From Clarkia xantiana subsp. parviflora (Eukaryota; Streptophyta; Magnoliopsida; Myrtales; Onagraceae): a DNA stretch of 64,000 nt. The number at the start of each line of letters is the position of its first letter. Position 1 is the stretch's first letter. Below are positions 11,138 to 23,472 of the stretch, one piece after another. Location: NCBI GenBank assembly GCA_036873135.1, contig JAPTYO010000001.1, positions 52,646,624 through 52,710,623 on the forward strand, in the 5' to 3' direction. A program made the position numbers and the translations under genes. The notes under the pieces were generated by a model, which was given only the letters and a program-made list of their open reading frames with translations, did not search any database and had not been told where the DNA came from.

Positions 11138-13557
11138 TCAGTATTCTTGATCTCCAAGACCCCAGATCTGAGCCGACGCCCTAGTCGACGATGAAGAAGA
11201 TGCCCTCCTCCACCTTGCGAGACGTAACAAGAACATCAGAACCTCTGAGGGATCGCTCAGCGAGTACCAAGCTCGGGTTTCCTTCGGACTCGAAGATACT
11301 ATGATCGGATACCCTTGTCCTTTCCTCTCAATTACCTAAAAATGAAAAACTTCACATTTAACCCCCATAGTTTGTGAAAGTTTCAATCACTTGACCAACT
11401 GTTTTAAAATCTTAAGGTGATAGATAAATGGGTCACTTAGTCTTTATACTTCAACAGAGTTCACCCAACATTTTAGAGTTTTTTTTAATACTTTGATTGG
11501 ATTAGTATAAACATCGAGGTCGAGAGTCGAGCCATACCTTGAAAGCATCCTCGTCGGTTCGATCATCTCCGATGTACAACGGGAGGACATCCGTCGAATC
11601 CTTAAACCCTAGAGTCTCGAGCAGGTACTCTAGGGCATGGCCTTTGTTCCACTCTATAGACGGTCGGATCTCCATCACCTGCATGGATTTGCATGGTTCG
11701 TGTTACATTCACAACATCATCGTCGATCGACCAAATCGCAAACAATAAAATTACCTTTTTGCCCCAAGTTAAATGGAAATCTTGGTAATTTTCTATGACA
11801 CACTTCACCTTATCTTGCAGTAAAGTCAGGTCCTGCAACACAAATCTTCTTCTCTAAGAACAAGTTACCCTAAACAAAACACAAGTTAAAAAAAAAAAAA
11901 AAGCAATAATCTTTACCTCATCTCGGACCTGTCGAAAGTGTACCGAGACACAAAATCTATTGTCCTCGACTCGAGCCCCTTGTATCTTCTTCGTCTCCTC
12001 CTCTAATTCCGCTAATATCTATATTTTGTTCATTTTAGGGTTAATTATCAAACTGCTAGTTGATATTTAAACAGTCGAAAAAATTAACTGTATCTCTGTT
12101 GAATAATGGTAACTGGCTAAGTGTCTAACTAACCTCTTGCATTGCAGGCAAGAATTTTTTGGCTGGTTGGAATAGAACTTCATCTCCCTGCACGACCGAC
12201 CGACACCGTATCGATATATATAAGATCGTGTATCGTGAAAATTAAGTACGAATTTTACGGTCGATTTAATTACTAATAACATGTAACCTTTTTATGAAAA
12301 GAAAAATTAGGGTTCTTCGTCCCGCCTCTTGGAGGAGCCATGATGTCCATTCCGTGGCTTCCGGCGTAGTAAACACTCTCCAAATTTACAAACTCTTTAA
12401 CCTAACCATCCGAAGAACACAGTTAACTTAGCGGTTAATTAGTTAGGGTTTTGTAAATTGTTGTATAAGAACATCGTGGTGATAATTGAAGACCTACCTT
12501 TTCTCTACTTCTCCCACTGATAATAGCCGTGGGGAAGTATTTTGCGACTTCTCGAACCGCTGCACGCATCTGAATGAACATCGTCGATTCGTTGGTTCAT
12601 CGGTTTGTATAAAACATATAGTAGGGGTAATGAACTTTATTTTCATTTTCCAATTTTTTAAACATTGTAAATTTGTAAAATGAAAATTTATAAGAGCTAG
12701 TGATATTAATCAAAACCCTAACCCATGAACCCTAAATCAAATATTTTTTTACGTGCGTAACGCATGTCAGGACTGACAACAGTCGATTTATTATACGAAA
12801 ATAATGACTGACCTCCTTAGACATGAACGCGGAGTCGGGGTCATTTACGATCGGGGAGAGCGTCCCGTCGTAATCTAAAAACACGACGATTCTCTTCCCC
12901 TTTGCCACCTTCATTATTCGCTCGAACGAGCGTAGTGCAGAAGGATGTTCCGCCTGTCGTTAAAAAAAAAAAAATCATTTTCGAAACAAATCAACCAACA
13001 AAATCAAATGAATATGGACGTATTCTCAGCGGTAAAAACTCGTGTCGCAGACTTTGTTGAAATATAAAGATTAAACCACACATTCACCTATCACCTTAAG
13101 GTTTTAGAACAGTTATAACGCGGAGGTTTGAATCTCCGCAACGCCGAGTTAAATGCCATATTTAATTAAAATTTCACGTGTTTAACCTTCAAAATGTTTC
13201 AGCTCACACGTAAGGGGAATGTTGAAGTATAAAATTTAAACCACGTCTTCATCTATCACCTTAAGATTTTACTTCAGTTGATTAGATGGTTAGTCTAAAC
13301 TTTCACAGACTCGAACACTATATTGCAAGTATATTCGTGCTCACCAGCCAAGAAATATAAGCCGCTTCCGAGGAATCGGGTCCATTGAAAACGAGGTCGT
13401 TACACTGGTCGGACAACGTTGTCGTGGTTGGAACCGAACCACTGACGTTGTCATCGTCAGAAGTGTCATTATTCTTCGGCTTTGAGACGAGCCGAGCTTT
13501 GAGCTGCTTACGATTGAACAGGGACTGAATGAGATGCTTTGCAAAGTCTGCCTTCAT
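11138..13557 (-). CDS. TPP: trehalose-6-phosphate phosphatase
   Basis: Nine coding exons in transcript order: 13557-13345, 12953-12813, 12569-12498, 12401-12288, 12187-12134, 12018-11917, 11832-11755, 11678-11538 and 11335-11138. All are phase 0, giving 370 residues, the usual plant size. The enzyme removes phosphate from trehalose-6-phosphate. The HAD-type motifs are visible: DYDGT at 98-102 (nucleophile Asp98, acid/base Asp100), SGR at 136-138, Lys270 in [10 protein letters not shown], and [10 protein letters not shown] at 295-304. The block [10 protein letters not shown] is diagnostic for plant TPPs. The N-terminal 70 residues are poorly conserved and Ser/Thr-rich. The start is the only in-frame ATG of the first exon. 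Which paralogue this is cannot be told by eye. A leader exon near 17.5 kb is probable. Confidence 0.92.
13055..13310. repeat. paired copies of a dispersed short repeat in TPP intron 1
   Basis: The phrase ttgaaatataaagattaaac followed by cacctatcaccttaaggttt occurs at 13058-13107. It recurs at 13223-13272 as ttgaagtataaaatttaaac and catctatcaccttaagattt. Related copies lie inverted at 11390-11458 and 52030-52105 and more loosely at 51828-51908 and 55310-55360. It looks like a terminal module of an unnamed dispersed element. Confidence 0.5.
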
Positions 13558-13572
13558 CTTCTTAATTTCTTC

Positions 13573-15616
13573 CTAGCAGGTGATCAATTACGTAAGAACT
13601 CATTTTTTCTGATTAATTATTCTATACATATAATTATATGAATGTTATTGATTAAGTCACGTTGTTAATAACTTAACCGACTTGTATTAATTGTACGTTA
13701 GGAAAAAGAGACGGTTAAAGGAAGAAATTAATCAAACACAAAGTCAGTCACGTGACGTGGGTAAATTACTTAAATGAGCCGACAATTCTGAAACGTGGAT
13801 TCCCATGACCGTGCCTTGCTTTGGAGATTCCTAGGATTCTTTTCTTGCCACTGTTTTTTATTTTTTCAAGAGATTCTCTAGCGTAAAACAGATTTTTTGG
13901 GTTTTTAAAATGAACTTGAAAATGAAAAGGCACATAATAAAAATGAAAAAAAAAAACCCATAAAGAATCTCGTTTACAAAAGGCACAAATTTATTTAATA
14001 TTTTAATCGTTTGATATAAGTGTCAAAAATTTCATTTCCACCGTAATTAACCAAACATCAAAGCAATTAATTAACCTTGAAAGAGGAAAAATGTTAATCG
14101 GTTCTTTTTCTAACATCTAAGTATTGAGCTGTCGTTTTTATTTATCGTTATATGCCTCCAACTTTATATCATAATGGTGGGGTGACCGTGATGGTGACCT
14201 AGCTAGCTATTACAAATTAGGGCCAAACACCGACCCTAAAGTAAAGACTTTAAACATGGTAATGAAAAGATTGATTAAACCCAACTTGTCATTTTGGAGA
14301 GGGAAAGTACAGAGACAATCCACTTTCATTTATATAGTCATTGTTAGATGACTTTGAAAAGAGGATGTAGACATATTATAATAATAATAATAATAATAAT
14401 AAGTTTTTTTTTAGTGTTTGGCCCTCTCATTAACTGCCATCCTACATAATTAAAATTATTTTTATGGCAAAAAAAAAATAATAATTAAATTTATTTCATA
14501 TTGCTAGCTAGTCATCACAATAAAGCCTACTTTTTGGGTTTCTAGTCACATCTTTCCTTTTCTACATAGCGTAGGGTAATTAGACAGAGAATTAAGTTAA
14601 TATGGTGTAATAATTTAACATTTTATTCTTTAATTAAAAATTTCGAGTTTAAATCTCATTTGATGAATGAAAAAATATATATGGCTAACACATTACTCGT
14701 ACTTTTTATAGGTTTGGGTTGCCGAGAAAGTGAAACTACCAAATCAAGATTCAACAACATTTAAATTGATTTGTTACATAACTATATCTCTATAACCCAA
14801 AAGTTTAAATAAAGTGGAATCCTAACCTTAACACAAAGTTCAAACCATCATTTTTCTTACTAGTACAACATGCATGAGCATGTAATGACAAAGATTACTT
14901 TGTTTTTAGTTATAAGAACATTTAAACCCCTTTTCTTTTTCATTATATATATAATTTATTAATCCAATACATAAGTTAAACTAGGATTTATCTTTTTTTA
15001 ATAATAAAAAGTGAAAGCAAGGACCCCTTATCATTTAAAGCGACTAGCACTTGGCTCTGCTTCCACATACAAGACAACCCAAAAGTTAAAAAATATAAAT
15101 TAAAAGTTACATAGTAGGTTTATAATAACCACCTTTTCATCATTCATGCATGCATTCGCAGCCACGTAGCGTGTATCCACGTGAATCCGATGCAAGGTAA
15201 AATTGACTCCCCGATTAAATATATAATTTATATATATTATGGACAAGGACCTTGACTTTTTGGTGAAAAACAAATAATAATCTTTTTTTTCCACATGGGA
15301 ACAAATTAACATTTTTTACGTGTCGGAGGAGAATTGGTGGGACAAACAGATCCATTGTACGGCCGACACCACACATCTTAACTCCACGCACGCACACAGT
15401 TTCAGACCAGTGTTTATGAAAAAAGTGCAACAAGACGACGTAGATAACACCAAATCAACTCCATTATTAATTATTTCAACTTTATAATATATTATATATA
15501 TATATATATATACTTTTTTTTTTTTTTCAATTTTCAATATAAAATTACGAAGTCGAAGCATTAAGATTAAAATTAAAGTCGTCTCCATCGAGTAGTTCGC
15601 TGTTAGTTCTACTGAC

Positions 15617-15654
<38 letters not shown>

Positions 15655-17466
15655 TACGCCTACATCTTCTTTGTAAACTATGTACTCTCGAACTTCAAAT
15701 TTCTGTTCTATTAAACCCTATTTTAATTCATTGGATGCTGTCGTGTTATTCTCTTATAGCCTATATATAATTGTTGTGTCATAAGAATATATTCCTAAAT
15801 TATTGGTCAGTAAATGTTTTTATTAAAAAATATTAAGTTATGTGGACATTTAGAGAATTAATTATTAGCTTTTAATAAAACATATTCCTTATATAATATG
15901 CCCTCCCTAGTTACTGCAACTAAATAGGAATACAATAATGTATAAAATAGATTTTCCTCCATAATTCATTGAATATGAAAACATAATTAATTAATATATG
16001 CATAACCTGGATCTCAATTATAGCCACACTATATACATACAGCACTTCTGTATCTATTCTAAATCTAACAAATATGTTTTTAAGTGGTTTTAAATATATT
16101 ACACAAAATATGATAATAAGAATCCTAATCTAACGTAGTTGCATAAAGGTGCAATTCCATTTTAAATTTTATTAAAATGCATTTTCTTTTGTTAAATTTG
16201 TATTTTCTATTATTATTATTGAAAATTTAAAAAGCTATATTATTTTAAACTAAGACATCTCTACGAAAAAACCGTTACTTGTTCCTTTCACGTTTCAACC
16301 GAAGTGAATATCACTATCCCTTGTTTGTGGGCTCCCATTGACGGGAAGTACACTAAGCTGCTAGGTCAGGCCCCACATATGTCCGCAAGACGTGGCACTT
16401 TTAAAGGGATCACCGACACGTGTGCAACGGTATCCGGTTCGTACCGAACCCCATGCTATTTGCTGTCGATATGTTGTGGACCGAACCGACCCCTTTAACT
16501 TTTTATTAATAATAATAATAATATATTTATATATATGACTTTTGAGAACCGGATATGATATATATTTTTACTTAAAAAAACAAATTTCGATTTAGTTTGT
16601 AGTATTTTACTTCCAAAATTATTTTACTAGATATGTAAGATTAGTAGAAATATGTTTATAATAATTTTTTAAAGATTGATGGACTCTCTGCAAGGACACG
16701 TGTCAGATGCATCTAACCAAGATCCAGCGCGTGTACATACGTCAACCACCACCTTATGGCAGGATCTATTTGGTTTGTTGAAGGTGATTTTAGGAGCGTG
16801 AAAAACACGTGAGAGTGAGTCGAGTGGTTGCGGGACGTTACGCGCGGAGATCTCGCTGGAAAGACCAGCAACGAACACCAACCGCTTCTCGTTTGACTGC
16901 CGTTATTTCAAGTTCTTTTCGGCAAAATTCATGTGAAATTAATATAACAAGCAAAAAAAGTGCACCAAATATTATTAATTAATTGATTAAAAAATACTAA
17001 CGGCGGTGACAGAAGAAAGCCGATTCCGATCACCGCCACCGTTAAAATATACCACACCGACAGCTATATATAGCTATCTAACTTATCATGAGTAATAATA
17101 TAAAATTACTATGCCGGGTCAAGATTTGAAAATGAAAAATAACCATAGACACCATTTTAACCATTATAAAATCTTCTGGTGCGAATATCAATTATTTATG
17201 TGTGAAATATAAAAAATATTTATAGCCAACATTTTAGGTCTTATTTGCTAACTCGGCTTGAATTGGTAAAAAAAAAACATGGTACGAATATTGTTCTTAA
17301 TTGGGACATCTTAAGATACCCTGTGAAAAAAACAAAAATCGGATAAAATAACTAGGTAAATCTTTTCATGTGCTTGATTTTACGGTTAAGATAATTTTCT
17401 CACAGACACAAACAGATCGGATATGGAAAGTAAAATGTAGTAAAAGAGAGCAAGAAACTTAATTAC
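13573..17466 (-). other. probable 3.9-kb leader intron of the TPP gene
   Basis: A donor AACAG|GTAATT (exon edge 17467) and an acceptor CTGCTAG|GA (exon edge 13572) on the minus strand bound this stretch. Between them lie AT-rich DNA, long TA and TAA runs (14376-14400, 15490-15510, 15620-15652) and three richer blocks near 15.1-15.4, 16.3-16.5 and 16.7-16.9 kb. These carry several CACGTG or ACGTG cores. Plant TPP genes often have a leader intron. An alternative is that this is upstream promoter DNA and the 17.5-kb exon belongs to another transcript. Confidence 0.45.
16390..16813. promoter_or_regulatory. cluster of G-box/ABRE-type motifs
   Basis: Within about 420 bases I see ACGTGGC (16390-16396), GACACGTGTGC (16415-16425), the palindrome GACACGTGTC (16695-16704) and CACGTGAG (16806-16813). 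Others in the same presumed intron are TCACGTGACGTGG (13748-13760), CCACGTGA (15177-15184) and ACGTGTC (15318-15324). These are core sites for bZIP and bHLH factors, including ABA-responsive ones. Their function here is inferred only from sequence. Confidence 0.4.
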
Positions 17467-17615
17467 CTGTTTTACTGATGTCGAGCAGTAGATTGATCGC
17501 TGTAAACTCCGGCGAGGGTTTCGAAACCTTGATGAAGCTCTAGAGAGAGAGAGAGAGAGAGATTGTGTATGTATATATGTATAAGTATATATGTGTGTTT
17601 GGGGAGATGGAAGGG
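17467..17615 (-). other. probable 5' UTR exon of the TPP gene
   Basis: On the minus strand this is a CT-rich leader with a (CT)n run at 17541-17562 and no ATG, ending in a good donor CAG|GTAATT. It lies just below a TATAAATA box. This is the composition expected for a plant leader exon. Linkage to the TPP coding exons is inferred from strand and the absence of any other minus-strand coding exon in between. Confidence 0.45.
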
Positions 17616-17640
17616 GAGGAAGAAGAAGAGAAGGGTGTTA

Positions 17641-17648
17641 TATTTATA
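17641..17648 (-). promoter_or_regulatory. TATA box, probable TPP promoter
   Basis: TATAAATA on the minus strand, about 30 bases before the start of the CT-rich leader. Confidence 0.5.
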
Positions 17649-18679
17649 GCGTGGTATGAATTGACCTACCTTGTTAATTTACCATATTAGCCCTACACTT
17701 TACGTCTTGACTGTCTTCCCAATCAAATTTGGTCTAATTTGGAAAAGTAATAATAATGAACGGGTCATCATTATATTATTTATTCTACTTACTAATAATA
17801 CAGCGTTTTAGATTTGTAGGTTAATGTAACGGAATAATGAATGCTATATAGTCCATATAAGGTAAAGTAAAGGCTCTATGTAGAATTAACTTTTTCTTTT
17901 TTATCCATTTTATTTATTATTAAATCTGTGTATATGATTTTTCTTAATGGTAATAAGGGATGCAGATTATTTGTCGCAATCTTCCTACCTCGGATCGTGA
18001 GTCAACGTTGTGATTTTGACAAGTATATTTAGATTTAATGTTTTTATTTTAAGGTTCACCAATTCTAATAATTAAATTTTTTTTTAAAAAAAAGTATTTA
18101 ATTAATTACACAAAGTACCCGTGTCAACATCACAATTGACATGTAATCTAGATTTGTTAATAATCCCCATTTAAAGATGTAGGAAACCATTACTTAAATA
18201 TATACACTCTAAATTTATAAGAAGCGTTTTGAATTTGAAGTTGACTGGTAAAATGAAGCAATCACTGCTCTTACCATCTCGGAAAATACATTATATATTT
18301 GGGTCTAGAGAATCTAGCAACCTCAAATTCCAGTTAATTAACGTCAATATATATATATAAGTAATGAATATTCACCGAACTTCTGGAAGTGATGACTAGC
18401 TCGATCAAGAGAATTACCATGAAACTTCCTCAGTGTATATAATATATATACCGTATGTATTATATGTTTAATATAAAAGTATGTGTATGTATAATAATAT
18501 AGTATGTCACTGTCAGTGCAGTGCATGTAACAGTGTCTTAAATGAACGAAGAAGAATATGAATAACCATGCATGCACTAGGTCTTCATAGTTTAAGTTTA
18601 AAAATGCAGCTAGCTTAGTTATGAATAGTAGTTTATTACTTTATCCACTAATCAGATGTATTAAGTTTGACTCATTGGA
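17649..18679. other. AT-rich intergenic DNA upstream of the TPP leader
   Basis: No gene or clear repeat is recognised. It should include the distal promoter of the TPP gene. Short TA-rich runs occur near 18348-18358 and 18437-18448. Confidence 0.4.
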
Positions 18680-19784
18680 CACTACAAGAAAATATGTCAT
18701 TACTTACAGTCAAAATCAGTAGTAAATTGATATTAAATGGCCTGTTAATACCAAATTCTACCGAAAACGGCATGCATTTAATTCACGAGTCGGTAGTTTG
18801 TATTAAAGTTGCTGACCGAAAAAAATCTGTCAGGAATTATTTATTACCGATCAAATCGGTCAAAAAGCGGTATTTACATAAATCGGCATTAAATGCTCTG
18901 ACCAATTTGTTATATGTGTATGGCTGTCTGGAGGAATTGTGAGGAGATGTGTCGGAGGCATGTAGACTCCAGATGTCTGATGGTAAAGCTCCTTGTTGTA
19001 TTTATGAATAGCCGGATACAAATTCATTGTCTTTAGAATCTAAGTTTTAGTTTCCAGAAACGGTCTTCGGTATAGCAGTTAGCAAGCGGGAATTACACGG
19101 TTTTAATCATCAATTCAGTTAGTGCTGAAAGCTTGCTTTCTTACGACATGGTCTTTGGTATTTGTCATTTTTAGAAATTCATCATTCGAGCCAAAACAGT
19201 AAACTATACAACATCTTTGATTATTTGTTGACAACATTTAGCATCGTAGCACCCGATGCAAAGGTAATCTTGGGAGTCGACAATAGTTAAATACAAATTG
19301 TTTGGTTTAGAACCATCATGCATGTGTGATTACAATGTAAGGCTTTGGTCTTGGGCAGTTGTAAACAGATTGATGGTTTGAGTATTTGAAAACGTACTAC
19401 TATTTAATGTATTCACAATTATCTCTTTCAACATTGAATGTTCAATTTAGATATGCAAGTATTAATTGCTAATAGGGACTTGCTGACACAACATATACTG
19501 TTTCGGCATGGCACATTTAGACTCAGGTCAATTCAAGTCCAGCGGATGAGACTATAATGTGAAGAGAAGTTGCTATAATATTCTTGCAGGATTCTGTTCG
19601 TAATCCATGTATGCTTTCTTTAGCATTTGACACATTTTATACTAATAAAGATGTTTTGATACATTCGTTATGAGTTTGACATATGTTCTTTAAAGTCGGC
19701 ACAATTGACGTTTAATCATCGGTTTTACAGCGAAATGCAACATCAACATTGAACATATTTTCCTACATCATTTGAAATTGTACA
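18680..19784 (+). mobile_element. CACTA-type 5' terminus and unassigned downstream DNA
   Basis: CACTACAAGAAAATATG begins at 18680, a classic CACTA terminus. The next 250 bases carry short sub-terminal repeats in both orientations around ccgaaaa, accgatcaaatcggt and gaccgaaaa. No matching TAGTG end or 3-bp duplication was found, so only this end is supported. The rest, up to the LTR at 19785, has no recognised coding content. Confidence 0.45.
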
Positions 19785-20215
19785 TGTAGGATATTATGGA
19801 GATAGTTACTACAAACAAGAAACACGTGTACGTGCCAGGTAACTAATTACGCAGCGGAATAGGGACACATAGCAGTTTCTCCTTTGTCGTAATCCCAAGA
19901 TCTTATGGGAGTTCGCGGTCCACCTGGCGGATCCTGTAGTGATTCTTGTTAAGAAACCGCCTACGAGAAATGATCTCCACAGCAAAGCCTCTTGTCGATT
20001 CCTCGCGGTGATGGATCTCTGGGGTAATTGATCAAAGCAATTTGGCACCTCCTTGCTATAGGGTTCGGCCGAACTAGGTGATATAGGGAGGAGGGATTTC
20101 TTTGTCTCAACACTTAGGAGAAATGATTGATTAACTATTATAATCTTAAAAGAAATCCTGACACCCCCTATTTATAGGAGGAGGTGGGATAATCTCACCT
20201 CCTTAATTACTAGTT
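19785..20215 (-). mobile_element. truncated copia-type LTR, divergent copy
   Basis: It starts TGTAGGATATTATGG and is collinear with the two full LTRs at 22877 and 24021. Shared words are cgcagcggaata, gatggatctctggggtaa, ggcacctcctt and ctatttataggaggaggtgg. Homology stops near 20215, before the expected ...CCAACA end, so the copy is truncated. No target duplication is visible. Confidence 0.7.
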
Positions 20216-21983
20216 TCAGTCGGCACGTAAGGAGACGGATAGACGGAGATGGTTGGAGCCGTAACAAAAACCGTAGGGATGTTGACAAAAAAACTGTAGG
20301 GATGGATAGACGGAGATGGTTGGAGTCGTAACAAATATTTTTTAAAATTATGTTTTATTATTTAATTAAATAGATATATATATTTTTTTCGCTGGTGGTT
20401 CTTTGGGGCCATCACAAGGGCAGTAAGTGTAGCGTGTCTGCTCTACACTTAAATTCGTCTATACTTGCATGGGTCATTCCGTAAGGGGTAAAGTGTTGGT
20501 CATTAATAATTTTCTATTCCTAGACTTTCATTGGGATTTTTGTCGGGAGTGTTAAAACTAGTGTTATCAGAACCGCATCGGACCGGCGGTTCGGTGTCTG
20601 GTAATTCCGATAACACTGCTTTTAGGGGGGGTGTATAAGAACACCGGATATATACAAATTTGATAAGTATATAATTTCAAAATTTTAAATTATATTTTCA
20701 TTTGGTAAAAAAAAAGTATATAAACACCGGGTGCATACAACTTTGATACTCTTTTTATAGTAGTTGTTTTCATGATGTGCCCAAAACCTTGGACAACTCT
20801 TGGGCCTACCAATAATGCCGGGCCTTCATGCATTATTATTGGGCCACAGAGTAAAGATTGGGCTTCGTGGGTTGCACTTGGGCTACACATAGATGATTGG
20901 GCTCAAGTCCCTGTAGGGAACCGAATAGACTGCTCTTGGACCATTTTATAGAAATTGGGCTTCTCGGAGTTCTTTTGGAGTACGCAATATAGCTTGCACT
21001 GCAGTCCAGTCAAGAGTTCTCTTATATATTAATTTATTATTACTTTTTAGATGTTTTTTAGTTAATTATTATCGTGGTTCATAATATTAATTTAAATTTT
21101 TTTAAATATTAAAATTGGAAAATAATATTAGAGTTCACTATATTTATTGAATAATTTATAATATTTAATAGAAAAAATGACTTGAAAATTAGAAGGGTTA
21201 ATTATCAAATTGCTAAAAACGGTTGTATTTTCAGTTGGTTTGGAATTTGGATATTAATGGCGATTACATAATTTTTTTTATATTTTTATTAATTTCAAAA
21301 TTTGTAAGTATTAAACTTGGAAAATAAAAATAGAGTTCACTATTAAGTGAACTCTTAAAAAAGTGAAGCACTTACCTTATAATTTGTATACTTCAGAAAA
21401 GAAAAAGAAAAAAAAAACATACGGTGGGACGTCATAGGTGTTTTGATGGATCTGATGTGGAAAGTAATTTTCATTATGTCCCACATAATGTTGTTTGGTT
21501 TTGTCAAACGATGTAATGTGCATTTTAATGTAATGTTCATTATAATATAGATTGCGTCCAAACTCATTTCAACGTAATGTAAGATTATATCAAAAAACGA
21601 ATGTAATGTGACACATGTTTGACCATTCCACCATTTTTTTGACCCGCCACAAATACATATCCCTTAGAGTTTTCGGAGTATCTTATAAACACACTTTCAT
21701 TCCTCTAGGTCCCAACTTGCTGATTGGGCTGTCGGTTTGATGCGTGTATGCTGCGCGACCCCAAGTTCGCAGTCTGGTAAGATCCATCTATTTACCAATC
21801 AACAGCTCATATGGTATAGTGTCTACCGATTTTATAGGAACACAGTTTACTACATGAGTAACAATCAACAACGCATCACCTTAAAATGATATCGGAAGTT
21901 GAGGTTGCGACATCATGGTTACAAGTGAGATTGAATTACTCGCCATGTTATAGAAATTTTTTAAGAGAATATATTACTTTTCG
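20216..21983. other. repeat-rich non-coding stretch
   Basis: Contains a direct pair of ggatagacggagatggttgg (near 20237 and 20304), a 58-bp inverted-repeat mini-element (20560-20617), a direct pair around tataaacaccgg near 20635 and 20717, and an AT-rich block with several aatgtaatgt words at 21500-21610. No gene is recognised. Confidence 0.45.
20560..20617. mobile_element. 58-bp mini inverted-repeat element
   Basis: AGTGTTATCAGAA at 20560-20572 pairs with TTCCGATAACACT at 20605-20617, 12 of 13 positions. Between them is a GC-rich accggcggttcggt core that can extend the hairpin. It resembles the extreme ends of a hAT-like MITE with the interior lost. No target duplication could be confirmed. 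Confidence 0.35.
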
Positions 21984-22229
21984 TCACTGTTTCTCGAAAC
22001 GTACCTTTAGAGGATTAGTACTGGCAGATTCTAGGTGACCTTTCACCCCACACCTAAAGAATGTTGGAGTTTCCTCATTGCGTGTTCTTTTCTTATGCAT
22101 GTTCTTTCCGTCGACTTGTTTAGGTTTGAACTTTCTTTGGTCTTTCGGACCAAATGACATGTTAGCCTTCTTTGCGAAGTCATTGTCATCTCTCTTGCGC
22201 TTACCTTTTGCTGTGTTGGAAGTGTCCAT
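21984..22229 (-). pseudogene. retrotransposon gag remnant with broken zinc knuckle
   Basis: The minus-strand reading frame is rich in Lys and Arg and ends with FFRCGVKGHLESAS. This is the CX2CX4HX4C zinc knuckle of copia-type gag with the first Cys replaced by Phe and the last by Ser. The upstream basic stretch (KGKRKRDD, GPKDQRKFKPKQ) fits the nucleic-acid-binding part of gag. There is no protease, integrase or reverse transcriptase nearby. It is a dead fragment. Confidence 0.55.
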
Positions 22230-22876
22230 GCAATGTGCATCTCAACATTTGGTTTTTCAATTTTAACCTTGTTTTTTCACAATTGCTACTCTGACATTGC
22301 TAATTGCAGCCATTGTTTGCCACCTCCTATCAACCTTTAGTACGCAACTCATTAATTGAAAAACAAGGCTCTGCCCCCAACATGTAATATCCAGCTAGCT
22401 TGACATAGTCAAGACACAATTCTAACATGCATTTATATTAATATCAAATAATTACAATTCAACCCACAAAATGATTCAGTCCCATAATCATGCATTTTCT
22501 AAGATCCATCCCCATAACAGTTACTAGGCATCAGGTTTAATTAAGATGTTAAAATATCAAATAAATTCGTGTTGTGTAGGTAATTTTAAAGTTAAAAAAC
22601 ATTTGGATTTAAAATTTGACCAACCTAGTTTTTAATTTACCCGAATCCGATCTGATTAACCCGGTTTGATCGGTTCTATCCGATTTAGGTAATTCAGTTC
22701 GATTTTATCGAACCAAGTTGGGTTTAACCCGACCATTAGCCCACCTGGTCCGACCTAACCCGATCTGGGTTGGACCGATTGAGAAAACCCGAGTAGGTCG
22801 ACCCGACCCGGTTGTGCAATTGGATCCGGTCCAATAACCCCTAGGGTTCGGCCGAAATTGAAACTTGTGGGCTCAG

Positions 22877-23472
22877 TGTTGGAATTAGGGGATATTTACT
22901 ACGGATTAAAACATGTGTACATGCCAGGTAACTATGCAGCGTAAAAGGCACGTACCAGTTTATCTTTCGTAGCCCAATAATCGTCACAGAGGGAGTTCTC
23001 GATCTGCCAGTCGGGTCATGAAGAAACTCTTGTTAAGGAGCAATTTGCAGGAAATTGTCTCCACAACAAAGCCTCTTTCAATTTGGTGACAAGATGGATC
23101 TCTTGGGTAAATTTTTTACACAATTTTGGCACCTCCTTGGTCTAGTAACCACTTCAGTCGAACTTCAAGAATATAGGGGAGATAGATTTCTCGTCTAGTC
23201 AACTAAAAAGGAGACAGTGATCAACCCTAAGAAATTCCTTAACAACTCATATTTATAAGAGGAGGTGAGCAAAACTCACCAAGGGTTTACCCGTTGGTTC
23301 GACCGAAACTCACATGATTTTGGGGTTTGCCAATTTTGGGCCAATTGTGGCTCATATAAATTTTGACCTGACTCAAAATCCCTTATGTGCCTAACTCCAA
23401 TTATGTTTAATCTGTTGGACTCATATTAATGGGCTTCCAATTATGGCGAACCATATACACCAAATGCCAACA
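22877..23472 (-). mobile_element. solo LTR of a copia-type retrotransposon
   Basis: A 596-bp LTR with TG...CA ends (TGTTGGAATTAGGG to ATGCCAACA). It is flanked on both sides by CTCAG, a perfect 5-bp target duplication at 22872-22876 and 23473-23477. It aligns along its length with the LTR at 24021-24616, which has the same length. A duplication on both sides shows it arose by LTR-LTR recombination after one insertion. Confidence 0.85.

Noticed and set aside
16304..16881. Two 64-70-codon frames in the presumed TPP leader intron
   Set aside because: No domain and no splice partners. The GC-richer composition is better explained as regulatory sequence with ACGTG cores.
20690..20890. 66-codon minus-strand frame rich in Gly and Pro
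   Set aside because: It lies in repeat-rich DNA with direct repeats, no domain and no conserved neighbours.
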